Assembly: GCF_014201835.1 (NCBI RefSeq)
Contig: NZ_JACHFH010000003.1
Coordinates: 1 to 64,000 of the forward strand
Reading direction: 5' to 3'
Source of the DNA: Pectinatus brassicae
GTDB lineage: Bacteria; Bacillota; Negativicutes; Selenomonadales; Selenomonadaceae
DNA: 64,000 bases
The position numbers and the translations under genes are program-made. The notes beneath the pieces were generated by a model. The model saw only the letters and a list, made by a program, of their open reading frames with translations. It was not told the DNA's origin and ran no database searches. The stretch's first letter is position 1. Every line of letters begins with the position of its first letter. Below are positions 26,360 through 35,771 of this stretch, piece after piece.

Positions 26360-27280
26360 TTATAGATAGCCAGCCGGATTTACCGGACGGTCATTTATTC
26401 TGACTTCATAATGAACATGCGGACCAGTACTAAAACCAGTACTGCCAACGTAAGCAATAATTTGACCGCGGCTTACATGTTGACCGGCAGAAACTACGAC
26501 ACTGGAAGCGTGTCCAAAACGGGTAATAACACCATGACCGTGATTGATTTCAACCATATTGCCATAGCCGCCGGAATTCCAGCCAGCTGTAGTAACAACA
26601 CCATCGGCTGTTGCTTTGATGGGGGTACCATAATCAGCAGCGATATCAACACCAGGATGAAAATCAGAACCGTTCCAGCGAAAACCATAAGGTGAGCTGA
26701 TGCTGCCTTGGGCTGGCCAGCCATATGGCGTAGTCAATCCAATCTTGGCTGCTTGTTCCTGCTGTTCACGTTTAGCTAAAATAGCTTCATGCAGGATTTT
26801 CATATTATCTTGATGTAAGGTCATGCGTTTTTCAAGATTATTGAGAACTTCAGTGATGTTTTGCACATTAGGAGCAATAAATGGACCACCCTGCCCTCCT
26901 TGACCGCTGTTTTGGGCAGAAGGGTCATCAGTGGTAGGAACGGTGATATTAGTGAGCGATTTTAATTCCTGTTCACTGGAATTGAGCTTATCTAAGGAAT
27001 TTTGCATCTGAGTGGCTTTTTGGGCTAGACCAGTAAGCTGTTCCTGCTGTACCGCATTTGCTTTTTGCAGTTCAGAAATAGTCTGCTGACTGGCTTTGTT
27101 GGTGAAGAAAGTATAACCAGCAAAGGTAAAACCGCCAAGCAGCAATAAAATACAAATAGCAGCAGATATTATGCCATATTTAAAAAGATTACTGCTGATA
27201 TGGAAGCTGTGGGTATTATCCTTATTATCAGTAATTATTTTTATGGTATAATCATGCGCTGATTTTTTTTCAAGTGACAT
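26360..27280 (-). CDS. Membrane-anchored M23 (LytM) peptidoglycan endopeptidase
   Basis: A 306-residue envelope protein. It has a short cytoplasmic N-terminus, one transmembrane segment near residues 36-58, a coiled-coil rich in Gln/Lys/Leu (about 60-115), a Gly/Gln linker and a C-terminal LytM domain. The zinc ligands are visible as H-P-G-V-D and G-P-H-V-H, with a further conserved histidine in RFGHAS, so it is likely an active endopeptidase and not an EnvC/NlpD-type dead activator. The GGAGGC Shine-Dalgarno supports ATG 27280 over the TTG at 27301. Monocistronic. Confidence 0.9.
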   Translation of the reverse strand: MSLEKKSAHDYTIKIITDNKDNTHSFHISSNLFKYGIISAAICILLLLGGFTFAGYTFFTNKASQQTISELQKANAVQQEQLTGLAQKATQMQNSLDKLNSSEQELKSLTNITVPTTDDPSAQNSGQGGQGGPFIAPNVQNITEVLNNLEKRMTLHQDNMKILHEAILAKREQQEQAAKIGLTTPYGWPAQGSISSPYGFRWNGSDFHPGVDIAADYGTPIKATADGVVTTAGWNSGGYGNMVEINHGHGVITRFGHASSVVVSAGQHVSRGQIIAYVGSTGFSTGPHVHYEVRINDRPVNPAGYL

Positions 27281-27421
27281 GAAAAGGCCTCCATCTGTCA
27301 ACTATAATATACAATATTGTTCAAAGTATAACATAAATAAAATTTTTCTGCCAGCAGAGTGTATTTACTATTATTGGCTTATAGGTGTATATTTTACGAA
27401 ATATGGTAGAAAAAATTAGGA

Positions 27422-28255
27422 TTATTCGTCGTAGATGCCTTTGAGCAGAGTTTCTTTGCGTAAATCAAGGCATTCGCATTCGCGCTCATCACTGAGACTG
27501 CGAATGGTATCGAGAATAATGTTGGCAATCATGGGGGCATCATCATAGAAAATATCTTCCAGAATATCATGCGACCAGGATTTAGTTATTCCTTCACCAT
27601 AATTAACTACATAATAAAGACCGGCATAGCAGGCACCAATTTCACGGGCTAAATATACTTCCGGGCAAATACTCTGTCCGACAATATCGGCATGACCGTT
27701 CATCATGGCGATTTCGGCGGGGCTTTCAAAATGACGCCCGTCAGTATTGGCATAAGTACCACGGGTGAAGATACGTCCATCAAAATGTTTATTAGTTGTT
27801 TCAATTAATGCCTTACGCATTTGCGGGCATAAGGCATCGCGCATTACTAATAAGTATTTACCTTCAAGGCCGACATCTTTTCTTACCGATAAATCTAAAT
27901 AATCATCAGGGATCAGAAAATCGCGGGTATCGAGCAGTTTATTTACAGTGCCGACACCGCCTTCAGAAATAATTCGTTTAACACCAGCTTCGCGAAATAC
28001 CCAAAATAACTGGCGTGAGGCATCAGCACGATTTACGCCGCTGCGCCAGCCATGCATTTTGCAGGTGATGACTTTTTTGCCGGCTACTTCAAACAGTCGC
28101 AGGGCGCTGCTTTGTCCATAAGGTGTATCGAATATAAGGTTATCAGCAATAATTTTTACATCAGCATCAGTAACACGAGCTGGGAAGTTGCTGGATAATG
28201 TACCTGAGCCACCGATGATGGCAAAATCAGCTTGGGGAATAGTTTGTTTTGGCAA
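27422..28255 (-). CDS. MTA/purine-nucleoside phosphorylase family protein in the mqn operon
   Basis: A 277-residue member of the MTAP/PNP phosphorylase family, with an N-terminal IIGGSGTL phosphate loop (about 13-20), the SEGGVGT stretch, the FESPAEI-A-M-M-N-G nucleoside-pocket region, and the later ADIVGQSICPEVYLAREIG. Start is TTG 28255 behind AGGAGT. It is the last gene of the futalosine-menaquinone operon, 23 bases after mqnC. I infer that it may remove adenine or hypoxanthine from (amino)futalosine, replacing the hydrolase MqnB, which the window lacks. An ordinary 5'-methylthioadenosine phosphorylase role is the alternative. Confidence 0.8.
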   Translation of the reverse strand: MPKQTIPQADFAIIGGSGTLSSNFPARVTDADVKIIADNLIFDTPYGQSSALRLFEVAGKKVITCKMHGWRSGVNRADASRQLFWVFREAGVKRIISEGGVGTVNKLLDTRDFLIPDDYLDLSVRKDVGLEGKYLLVMRDALCPQMRKALIETTNKHFDGRIFTRGTYANTDGRHFESPAEIAMMNGHADIVGQSICPEVYLAREIGACYAGLYYVVNYGEGITKSWSHDILEDIFYDDAPMIANIILDTIRSLSDERECECLDLRKETLLKGIYDE

Positions 28256-28278
28256 GTAAAAGACTCCTATCTAAAGTA

Positions 28279-29313
28279 TTAATCAGTTAATTTTTTTATT
28301 ATATTATAGGCGGTATCGCGCTGGGCGGGGATTTTATCAGCCTTGCGAATGGTATCAATCATGCTGTTGACCGACATATGATTGGAGGTGCCAGCTGCTT
28401 TAACGACATTTTCTTCTAGCATAATGCTGCCTAAATCATCAGCCCCGAAAGCCAGAGACATCTGGCCGATATTTTTTCCCTGCGTTACCCAGGAGCCTTG
28501 GATATGGCTGATATTATCAAAATATATGCGTGATACAGCCAAGGTTTTTAAATAATCCCAGGAGGATATTTTTTCGCCGCCGAGTTCAGTATGACCAGGC
28601 TGGAACGACCACATAATAAAAGCGCGGAAGCCGCCTGTTTCCTCTTGCAGCTGGCGGATTTTCTGCATATGTTCGATGCGTTCTTCGATAGTTTCACCTA
28701 ATCCCAATACCATAGTAGCGGTTGATTTCATGCCAATATTATGGGCACAGCGCATTACTTCAAGCCAGTCGTCAGTCATTATTTTTTTCGGGCTGACAAT
28801 TTTTCGTACGCGGTCAACGAGAATTTCCGCACCACCACCGGGCAGGGAAGAAAGGCCGGCATTCTGCAGCCGTTTTAATACTTCGGTGAATGAATAGCCT
28901 GTTATTTTACTAAAATGCAGTATTTCCGTGGCGGTGAAGGAGTGGATAACAATATCAAATTTTTTCTTTATGGCACGTAATATATCAATATAATATTGAA
29001 AATCAACATCGGGATGCAGGCCGCCCTGCAGCATTATCTGCGTGCCGCCGGCATCAATGGTAGCTTGTACCTTTTCCAATATTTCATCAATTGATAGAAG
29101 ATAGGCACCTGCTTGTTCGGGGCGGCGGTAAAAGGCACAAAAACGGCATTCATTTACACAGATATTAGTGTAATTGATATTACGGTCAATTACAAAGGTA
29201 ACAATATTGCCGGGATGCAATTTTTGCCGGATTTTATCGGCTTGTTGAGCCAAAGTAAGTATATCGCCATCTTTTAATAACGAGATGGCTTTAGCATCAG
29301 TTATTCTATTCAT
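28279..29313 (-). CDS. mqnC: Cyclic dehypoxanthinylfutalosine synthase
   Basis: A radical SAM enzyme that cyclises dehypoxanthinylfutalosine in the futalosine route to menaquinone. The 344-residue protein has the C-x-x-x-C-x-x-C cluster in CVNECRFCAF (about 52-61), followed by MLQGGLHPD and PGGGAEILVDRVR, which separate MqnC from MqnE. The ATG has an AAGGAGT Shine-Dalgarno and overlaps the preceding gene by 8 bases. An anaerobe would use menaquinone for fumarate or other anaerobic respiration. Confidence 0.92.
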   Translation of the reverse strand: MNRITDAKAISLLKDGDILTLAQQADKIRQKLHPGNIVTFVIDRNINYTNICVNECRFCAFYRRPEQAGAYLLSIDEILEKVQATIDAGGTQIMLQGGLHPDVDFQYYIDILRAIKKKFDIVIHSFTATEILHFSKITGYSFTEVLKRLQNAGLSSLPGGGAEILVDRVRKIVSPKKIMTDDWLEVMRCAHNIGMKSTATMVLGLGETIEERIEHMQKIRQLQEETGGFRAFIMWSFQPGHTELGGEKISSWDYLKTLAVSRIYFDNISHIQGSWVTQGKNIGQMSLAFGADDLGSIMLEENVVKAAGTSNHMSVNSMIDTIRKADKIPAQRDTAYNIIKKLTD

Positions 29314-30412
29314 TAATTGACTCCTTATTGGATAGTGGTTGATATAAGGAATTGCGTTCTACTGGTAAATAGCCGGCCTGAGTGATGATTTTAGCCAAAC
29401 GGCTTGTGCTCATAAGACTACCGGAATCAGCACCCGCGGCATGAATGATTTTTTCTTTGCCGACAGTTCCATCTAAATCATCAGCACCAAAGGCCAAGGC
29501 TAATTGGGCAATTTCTTCGCTGAGCATTATCCAAAAGGCCTTTATATGGTCGATATTATCTAAAACAAGGCGGGCGATAGCAATGAATTTAAGGTTTTCC
29601 CAAGCAGTAGTAGGCTTTATGATATACTCTGCCGCCAGTTGGGTGTGCAATGGGTGAAAAGGAAAGGAAACAAAGGCGTTAAAGCCGTTGGTTTTGTCCT
29701 GAATATCACGCAGGGTAAATAAATGACGCAGCCTCTGGGGCAGGGTTTCGATATGGCCATATAATATTGAGGCATTGGTGGGAATATTTAATTTATGGGC
29801 AGTTGTAACAACCTCTACCCATTCGGCTGTAGATGCCTTATCCGGACAGATGATTTTTCTGATTTTATCGTCCAGAATTTCAGCACCGCCGCCGGGCAGC
29901 GAGGAAAGACCTGCTGCTTTTAGTTCCTCTAAAACGGCTTTTATCGATTTGTGGCTGATTTGAGCAAAATACACTATTTCTACCGGGGTAAAGGCCTGAA
30001 TATGGACAGTGGGCAGCAAATTTTTTACAAGTTTTATAACATCCAGATAGTAAGAAAAATTAATATTGGGATATAGGGAACTGACTATATGTATTTCAGT
30101 TAAGCCCGGAGCATTTTTTTGAGCATTTTTTACAGCTGTGGCAATATCATCAAGACTCATTAAATAGCCGTTTTTATCACCTGCTTCTACGGAGAAAGCA
30201 CATAATGGGCAGTTGGCCGTGCAGGTATTGCTGAGATTTATATGACGATTGATATTATAATAAACATTTTTTTTACTATGGCGTTCTTTAGCCTGACGTG
30301 CCCATTGGGCCAGGTCCAAAAGGGACGCGTTTTCGTACAATAATAAAGCTTCTTCAAATGACAGTCGTACACCATCATGGGCTTTTTGTTTGGCAATCGC
30401 TAATGCATCCAT
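29306..30412 (-). CDS. Divergent MqnE-like radical SAM enzyme (second copy)
   Basis: A 368-residue member of the aminofutalosine synthase family with an intact C-x-x-x-C-x-x-C motif (CTANCPLCAF). It parallels its neighbour at 30431-31516 throughout (PGGGAEILDD, ASILYGHIET, FGADDLDGTVG). It departs from the neighbour at places that copy shares with MqnC: CPLCAF where the others read (K/R)FCAF, and SSLYPN where the neighbour has SGLHPN and MqnC has LHPD. It sits between the canonical-looking MqnE and mqnC. It may be a redundant duplicate or act on a different enolpyruvyl or nucleoside substrate; the sequence does not decide. Confidence 0.8.
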   Translation of the reverse strand: MDALAIAKQKAHDGVRLSFEEALLLYENASLLDLAQWARQAKERHSKKNVYYNINRHINLSNTCTANCPLCAFSVEAGDKNGYLMSLDDIATAVKNAQKNAPGLTEIHIVSSLYPNINFSYYLDVIKLVKNLLPTVHIQAFTPVEIVYFAQISHKSIKAVLEELKAAGLSSLPGGGAEILDDKIRKIICPDKASTAEWVEVVTTAHKLNIPTNASILYGHIETLPQRLRHLFTLRDIQDKTNGFNAFVSFPFHPLHTQLAAEYIIKPTTAWENLKFIAIARLVLDNIDHIKAFWIMLSEEIAQLALAFGADDLDGTVGKEKIIHAAGADSGSLMSTSRLAKIITQAGYLPVERNSLYQPLSNKESINE

Positions 30413-30430
30413 TTTATTCCTCGCTTATCT

Positions 30431-31516
30431 TTAAAAAGTACGAACAATATTAAAATTACAATCACATTCAGCCGGAACACGGCCGGCTTCCTTGATGGCA
30501 GCAATTAAAGTTTCTTTGGACAGGGCTTTTTGGGAATGAACATCAGCAGCATGCATGATTTTTTCGCCGCCGACAGTTCCATCTATATCATTAGCGCCAA
30601 AACCAAGTGCCAACTGGGCTATTGGCAAAGTGAGCATTACCCAGTAAGCTTTTATATTATGAATATTATCGAGCATCAAACGGCTTATAGCCATGGTCTT
30701 TAAATCATCCCAAACGCTGGTGCGGCTGACACTGTCCTCTAATGCTGTATTGTTTGGCTGGAACGGAAAACAGATAAAGGTTTGCAGGCCGCCGGTTTCA
30801 TCCTGTAGATCACGCAGGGTTAAAAGATGATTGATACGTTGCTCGATGGTTTCAATATGACCATAGAGCATGCTGGCATTTGTTTTTATGCCTAATTTAT
30901 GAGCGGTGCGGGCAACTTCAAGCCATTCACCAGCAGTAGCCTTGTTGGGACATAGTTTCTGCCTGATGTCATCATCAAGAATTTCGGCACCGCCACCGGG
31001 CATTGCTTCTAAGCCGGCATCAATAAGCTCAGCTAAAACAGTTTTGATTGATTTGCCGCTTATTTTAACAAAGTGCATTATTTCTACACCAGTAAATCCT
31101 TTGATATGCATCTGCGGGAAATTTTTCTTTATGGATTTTATCATATTAAGATAATATTCATAGGGGAGATTAGGATGCAGTCCGCTGACAACATGGAGAT
31201 TTTTCATGGAAGGATCCTTGGCAGCATTAGCTATCCTGTTCAGCATAGCTTCCTCGGTCAGGGCATAAGCCTGTTTGCTGCTGCCCTGGCAGCCAAAGGC
31301 GCAGAATTTACATTGCCCGATACAGATATTGGTTAAGTTGATATGTAAGTTGACATTATAATAAACATAATCACCGCTTATTTTTTTGCGTACTTTGTCG
31401 GCTAAAGTGCCGATTCTTGTTAAATCATTAGAAGCGTACAGGGCCAGACCATCTTCCTTGTTTAGTCGTTGACCGGCATTTATTTTAGCTTCTATTTTGT
31501 CTAAGGTATTACTCAA
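30431..31516 (-). CDS. mqnE: Aminofutalosine synthase
   Basis: A radical SAM enzyme joining 3-[(1-carboxyvinyl)oxy]benzoate, the MqnA product, to adenosine from SAM to give 6-amino-6-deoxyfutalosine. The 361-residue protein has the cluster CIGQCKFCAF (about 62-71), HVVSGLHPNLPYEYY and PGGGAEILDDDIR. Start is TTG 31516 with an AGAGGAGC Shine-Dalgarno. It is the first gene of a four-gene operon (mqnE, mqnE-like, mqnC, phosphorylase) led by two hairpins. The gene for the substrate enzyme, mqnA, is at 57.9 kb. Confidence 0.9.
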   Translation of the reverse strand: MSNTLDKIEAKINAGQRLNKEDGLALYASNDLTRIGTLADKVRKKISGDYVYYNVNLHINLTNICIGQCKFCAFGCQGSSKQAYALTEEAMLNRIANAAKDPSMKNLHVVSGLHPNLPYEYYLNMIKSIKKNFPQMHIKGFTGVEIMHFVKISGKSIKTVLAELIDAGLEAMPGGGAEILDDDIRQKLCPNKATAGEWLEVARTAHKLGIKTNASMLYGHIETIEQRINHLLTLRDLQDETGGLQTFICFPFQPNNTALEDSVSRTSVWDDLKTMAISRLMLDNIHNIKAYWVMLTLPIAQLALGFGANDIDGTVGGEKIMHAADVHSQKALSKETLIAAIKEAGRVPAECDCNFNIVRTF

Positions 31517-31529
31517 AACGATTGCTCCT

Positions 31530-31585
31530 CTAAAAAAAATAACATAGTGCTGCTATGTAAAAAAAGTAAAGACAGTCGTACTGTC
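31530..31585 (-). promoter_or_regulatory. Two hairpins with T-runs in the mqn operon leader
   Basis: On the minus strand GACAGT-ACG-ACTGTC (31585-31571) is followed by TTTACTTTTTTT. Next comes ACATAG-CAGCA-CTATGT (31558-31542), followed by TTATTTTTTTT immediately before the mqnE Shine-Dalgarno. Each stem is only 6 bp, so termination would be partial. The pair resembles an attenuator or tandem weak terminators. Confidence 0.45.
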
Positions 31586-31751
31586 ATTTTATCTGTACAT
31601 TTTGTCCGATATGGTTTACAGATAATTGTTAACTTAAAAATCTATATAATAAAACTCTATACTAAATTATACTACAAAGTATATATTGAGAAAACAGAGA
31701 AATTATTGAACCAATAATGCAGTTAATAAAAAAAACAGGCTGAAAAGCCTG

Positions 31752-32753
31752 CTAACGGCAGATTCTTATTATTATATCCTCTAATAATGCTGGTGCGGCA
31801 GTGCCTGTTTTCAGCTGGTAATCGGCTTCCGCCAAAGCGATAATAGCCTGCTGCAGCGTTTGGATATTGAATTTTTGTGCCTGTCTTATAAGTTTTTCGG
31901 CAATAAAGGGAACAAGACCAACTGTTTTAGCGATATCATTGGCATTGAAATGACGGCCTAAATAGTATTTTATTTTCCATAATTGACGGATGTGACGGGT
32001 CAGTATAGTTAAAATACTGATAGCATTGACCCCGGAATTGAGTTCCTTTTCCAAAAGAAATAAGGCTTGGCTGACGTCTTTACTGCCAACGGCTTCTGCC
32101 AAAGCAAAAGCTGATATTTCAGGCAGGCCGGACAGAATATTGATTAAATCATTTTTACGGACATCACGGCGGTCACTATATAATGATAATTTATCAAGTT
32201 CTTTATCTAGAAAGCCTAGAGATACCTGTGGCATTAAGCTGATGGTGCTAAGAAGATATTGAAAGCTTTCTGTATCTGGCTGTTTACCGATTTCCCGGAA
32301 TTTGCTTTTAAGCCATTCACTGATGTTATAGCTGCGTACAGGCAGGGCTTCCATTATAAGACCATATTTATCAATGATTTTATAAAGTTTACGTCGTTTG
32401 TCTAATTTTTCGTCGGTTTCAATGATAAGGGTAGTAAAATCAGGCATATTTTCAAGCAGGTCGATGAAGTGCTGCTCGTGCTTTTCACTGTTTTTGTTGA
32501 AAAGATTATTATTATGGACGACAACAATGTTTTTGGCAGTGAAAAAAGGCATGCTGCTGCATGCTTCAATAATATCATTAATAGTAGCATTGTTATCAAA
32601 TTTGTTTATATCATTTATATTATTATCAGGTAAAATTTTCTGTAATAATGCTTTTAAAAATTTATCGGCAAGGTATTTTTCTTCGCCGGCAATTAAATAT
32701 AAATTTTTTAAATTATTTTTTTTAATTTGAGTTATTGCTTCACCATACAGCAA
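31752..32753 (-). CDS. holA: DNA polymerase III delta subunit
   Basis: The clamp-loader subunit that opens the beta clamp. The 333-residue protein has the three-domain delta layout: an N-terminal AAA+-like fold starting with LYLIAGEEKYL, a middle lid domain and a C-terminal helical collar. Motifs are weak in this family, so the call rests on overall pattern, length, and position next to comEC/comEA, a common arrangement in Firmicutes. Start is TTG 32753, nine bases after AAAGGA. It lies 14 bases behind comEC in the same direction. Confidence 0.88.
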   Translation of the reverse strand: MLYGEAITQIKKNNLKNLYLIAGEEKYLADKFLKALLQKILPDNNINDINKFDNNATINDIIEACSSMPFFTAKNIVVVHNNNLFNKNSEKHEQHFIDLLENMPDFTTLIIETDEKLDKRRKLYKIIDKYGLIMEALPVRSYNISEWLKSKFREIGKQPDTESFQYLLSTISLMPQVSLGFLDKELDKLSLYSDRRDVRKNDLINILSGLPEISAFALAEAVGSKDVSQALFLLEKELNSGVNAISILTILTRHIRQLWKIKYYLGRHFNANDIAKTVGLVPFIAEKLIRQAQKFNIQTLQQAIIALAEADYQLKTGTAAPALLEDIIIRICR

Positions 32754-32767
32754 CTTAACACGTCCTT

Positions 32768-35125
32768 TTATTTTACATAAGGGTGAATGCTGCAGCTATT
32801 GCCATCGGTTAAAAATACTATAGCACCATTTTTATCGGTGCGGTATATTCGGCTGTTAACAGACTGCAGATTTTTTATTACATTCTCATTGGGATGGCCG
32901 TAATTATTATTGGCGCCAACAGATATTATACTCCAGCGAGGTTTTACTGCAGCCAAAAATTCAGGACTTGAGGAAGTTTTAGAGCCATGATGGGCAACTT
33001 TTAGCACAGTGCAATGTAAATTAGGATACTGTGCTAATAATTTATTTTCTTCTTGTATAGGTAAATCTCCAGTAAATAATACACTAAAATTTTTATAATG
33101 AACCTTAATTATAACAGATGATTCATTAACAGTTTTATCAGATGAAGGTTGGGTAAAAAGAATATCAAAATGCACATCATCAAGGATAAATGATTGATTT
33201 TGTTGTACAGGCAGTACTTTATGCATAATGATATTTTGCGGTGCGATGTGCCATAATGCGGCATATTTACTGCCGTTTTCCTGACCAATAAATACATATT
33301 GTACGGGAATATGCTGAAGAATACTGCCGGCAGCTGCAGAATGGTCACCATCGACATGACTTAAAAAAATGGCGTCCAGCGTAGTTATACCATAGTGATA
33401 CAGATATGGTATATCAACTCTCCTGCCTAAATCAAAATCCCCTTTGGTAATGCCGCCAGTGTCGATCATAACAGCATGGTGATGGGGTGTAATTATAAGA
33501 GCGGCATCACCTTGTCCCACATCAATGAAATGAACAGCTAGACGGCGGGGCTGCAAAAAAATATATATACATGGGATCAGCAGCAGAATCGATAGTATAA
33601 TTACTAATTGACGATAGCAATGAAAATTTTTAATAAAGAAATGACGATAACTATCATTAAAAAGTACTATTAGAACTATATAATATATGATACTGCCATA
33701 AATAGTCAAATAGGGCAGATAAATGCTGCTGGCTGGCAATAGTGATAATAATGCCGTTATTTCATGGACAAGACCAAGTAACAGACTGCAGCCTACAAAA
33801 ATAATTGCAGCGGGAAAGGACCAAAATAAATTGATAATGATGCCAACTAATGCCACCATTATTATAGCTTCAACAATAGGTACAGCAATGATATTGCTGA
33901 ATAGGCAGCTTAGGGAAATGGTATTAAAATACCATGCGAGCAGCGGCAGACAGAATAATTGAGCACCTAAAGTCAAGGCTAAAGGCAGGCGAATATAGGC
34001 AGGCAGAAACAACAATTTTTTCTGCAGAGGTAGTGCTATATATAATAGGCCGGCTGTGGCAGCAAAGGACAATTGAAAGCTTATGTCAAATAATAATCCG
34101 GGAGAAATTAACAGCATAATAACAGCCGTTAAGGCCAGGATGTAATGGGAGGAATTCTGCCGGTTAGATGCCAAGGCAGCATAGGTGATTATGCCCATGG
34201 CAGCAGAACGTATGACTGGCGGAACCATACCGGAAAATAGGCAGTAGATGCTTATAATAATTAGTAAAAGCACAAAGGTGAGCCAGGTTTTTAAATGAAA
34301 CAAGCGTCCCAGAAAAATTATTGCACCGGCAATAAGTGTAATATGTGAGCCCGATACTGATAATATATGCACAATGCCAGTAATAGTAAAACTTTCCAAT
34401 AAATGCGGGTCAATGCCTTGGTAACCGCCAAACAGCATGGCAAAAATAGCCGCGGCATCAGCTGGTGGCATATATTTTTCCAGTGTAGAGCGTATATGCT
34501 GTCTTATTAATGTGATTTTGCGTAATAATGGCATAGCGTCAGGTTGTGCCGTAATTTTTACATTGTTATAGGCAATTACAGAGGCAAAAATATTATTTTC
34601 CTGGGCTTGTTTTTGTATATCAATACGTCCTGGATTTTTGTAGCTGCTTATAGCACTGATTTTTCCAGAGGCAGTTATAGTGTCACCGGGCAAAGCGAAA
34701 GCAGGTGATTTTTGCTTGGTATAAAGATAATAAGAGCCGCTTAACGTTTTACTGTCTATTTGATGGGCTTTTATAATGTAGCGTACATGATAAATTTTGT
34801 CAGCAGATTGATGCCAGCGGGCTTCAGCTGTGACCATGCCGTTTACAGTATGGTCTTGTCCGATAAATTGCGCAATATTATTATTGTCAGTCAGTGCTGC
34901 AGCGGTATAGCGGACAAAGCCGAGCATAAATACTAATAAAGTTACGCCGATAAAGGTATAGCTTGATTTGCAGCAGGTTGAAATAAAGCATAGTATAAAT
35001 AACGACAATAAAATAATACTTGGCATAAGTAATGGCAAGGACAGATAATCAGCGGCAATAATACCAAGGCATAGAAAAAACAACATGCTGGTGCTGAAGA
35101 TAAGCGGATGCTGTCCATACTTCAT
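32768..35125 (-). CDS. comEC: ComEC/Rec2 DNA-uptake channel
   Basis: The inner-membrane channel for single-stranded DNA during transformation. The 785-residue protein has an N-terminal DUF4131/OB-like part (about 1-200), a polytopic Competence domain with many membrane segments (about 215-510), and a C-terminal metallo-beta-lactamase-like domain (about 520-785) with the metal motif HVDGDH and a downstream VAHHGSKTSS. Full length. It overlaps comEA by four bases, so competence for DNA uptake is likely. Pilus and comF genes are not in the window. Confidence 0.93.
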   Translation of the reverse strand: MKYGQHPLIFSTSMLFFLCLGIIAADYLSLPLLMPSIILLSLFILCFISTCCKSSYTFIGVTLLVFMLGFVRYTAAALTDNNNIAQFIGQDHTVNGMVTAEARWHQSADKIYHVRYIIKAHQIDSKTLSGSYYLYTKQKSPAFALPGDTITASGKISAISSYKNPGRIDIQKQAQENNIFASVIAYNNVKITAQPDAMPLLRKITLIRQHIRSTLEKYMPPADAAAIFAMLFGGYQGIDPHLLESFTITGIVHILSVSGSHITLIAGAIIFLGRLFHLKTWLTFVLLLIIISIYCLFSGMVPPVIRSAAMGIITYAALASNRQNSSHYILALTAVIMLLISPGLLFDISFQLSFAATAGLLYIALPLQKKLLFLPAYIRLPLALTLGAQLFCLPLLAWYFNTISLSCLFSNIIAVPIVEAIIMVALVGIIINLFWSFPAAIIFVGCSLLLGLVHEITALLSLLPASSIYLPYLTIYGSIIYYIVLIVLFNDSYRHFFIKNFHCYRQLVIILSILLLIPCIYIFLQPRRLAVHFIDVGQGDAALIITPHHHAVMIDTGGITKGDFDLGRRVDIPYLYHYGITTLDAIFLSHVDGDHSAAAGSILQHIPVQYVFIGQENGSKYAALWHIAPQNIIMHKVLPVQQNQSFILDDVHFDILFTQPSSDKTVNESSVIIKVHYKNFSVLFTGDLPIQEENKLLAQYPNLHCTVLKVAHHGSKTSSSPEFLAAVKPRWSIISVGANNNYGHPNENVIKNLQSVNSRIYRTDKNGAIVFLTDGNSCSIHPYVK

Positions 35126-35685
35126 AGGCAGACCTTGTCTTTTAATGCGGTGAATTTAGCAGTACCGATGCCACGGACTTTTTGCAGTTCGTCAATTGTT
35201 TTAAAAGCCCCCGTTTTTTGACGATATTCGATTATACGCTGAGCCATAGCCGGACCAATACCGGGCAATTTAATTAAAGCAGTACTGTCAGCGTTGTTGA
35301 TGCTTATTTTATCGGATGAATTTTCTTTGCGGCTATTATCAGCAATAGCAATATTATTTTTAGCTGGAATGATTATCTGCATTTCATCATGCAGCTTTTG
35401 TGATAAATTAGTTTTCTCAGCAGCAGCGGCTGCGCTTAAACCACCGCACTTTTTTACAGCATCAGCTAAACGGGAATCAGCAGGCAGTTCAATTACGCCG
35501 GGATTGTTGACAGCGCCACAGACATAAATAATAATATTGGGCTTACTTTCCGTGATGGTATTTGCAGCTGCGGGATTGGGGTGGAGCGAAATAGCCGGAG
35601 TTGATGTAATCTGATAAATAATACTGATGATAGCTATTGCTATAATGATTAGTACAATAAGCAGCTGTTTCCTAAAAATGGGCAT
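35122..35685 (-). CDS. comEA: ComEA competence DNA receptor
   Basis: A membrane-anchored receptor that binds incoming double-stranded DNA. The 187-residue protein has an N-terminal transmembrane segment (about 7-27), a SLBB-like beta-grasp region (about 50-110) and tandem C-terminal helix-hairpin-helix motifs (IKLPGIGPAMAQRI and LQKVRGIGTAKF). The domain order matches Firmicute ComEA. A strong AAGGAGG Shine-Dalgarno precedes the ATG, and its stop overlaps comEC. Confidence 0.93.
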   Translation of the reverse strand: MPIFRKQLLIVLIIIAIAIISIIYQITSTPAISLHPNPAAANTITESKPNIIIYVCGAVNNPGVIELPADSRLADAVKKCGGLSAAAAAEKTNLSQKLHDEMQIIIPAKNNIAIADNSRKENSSDKISINNADSTALIKLPGIGPAMAQRIIEYRQKTGAFKTIDELQKVRGIGTAKFTALKDKVCL

Positions 35686-35771
35686 ACTAACCTCCTTGCT
35701 AGAAAAAACTGAATATATTGATAATTAACTCTAAAAATTTATCGCACGTTAATAAAATGTGCGATAAATTT

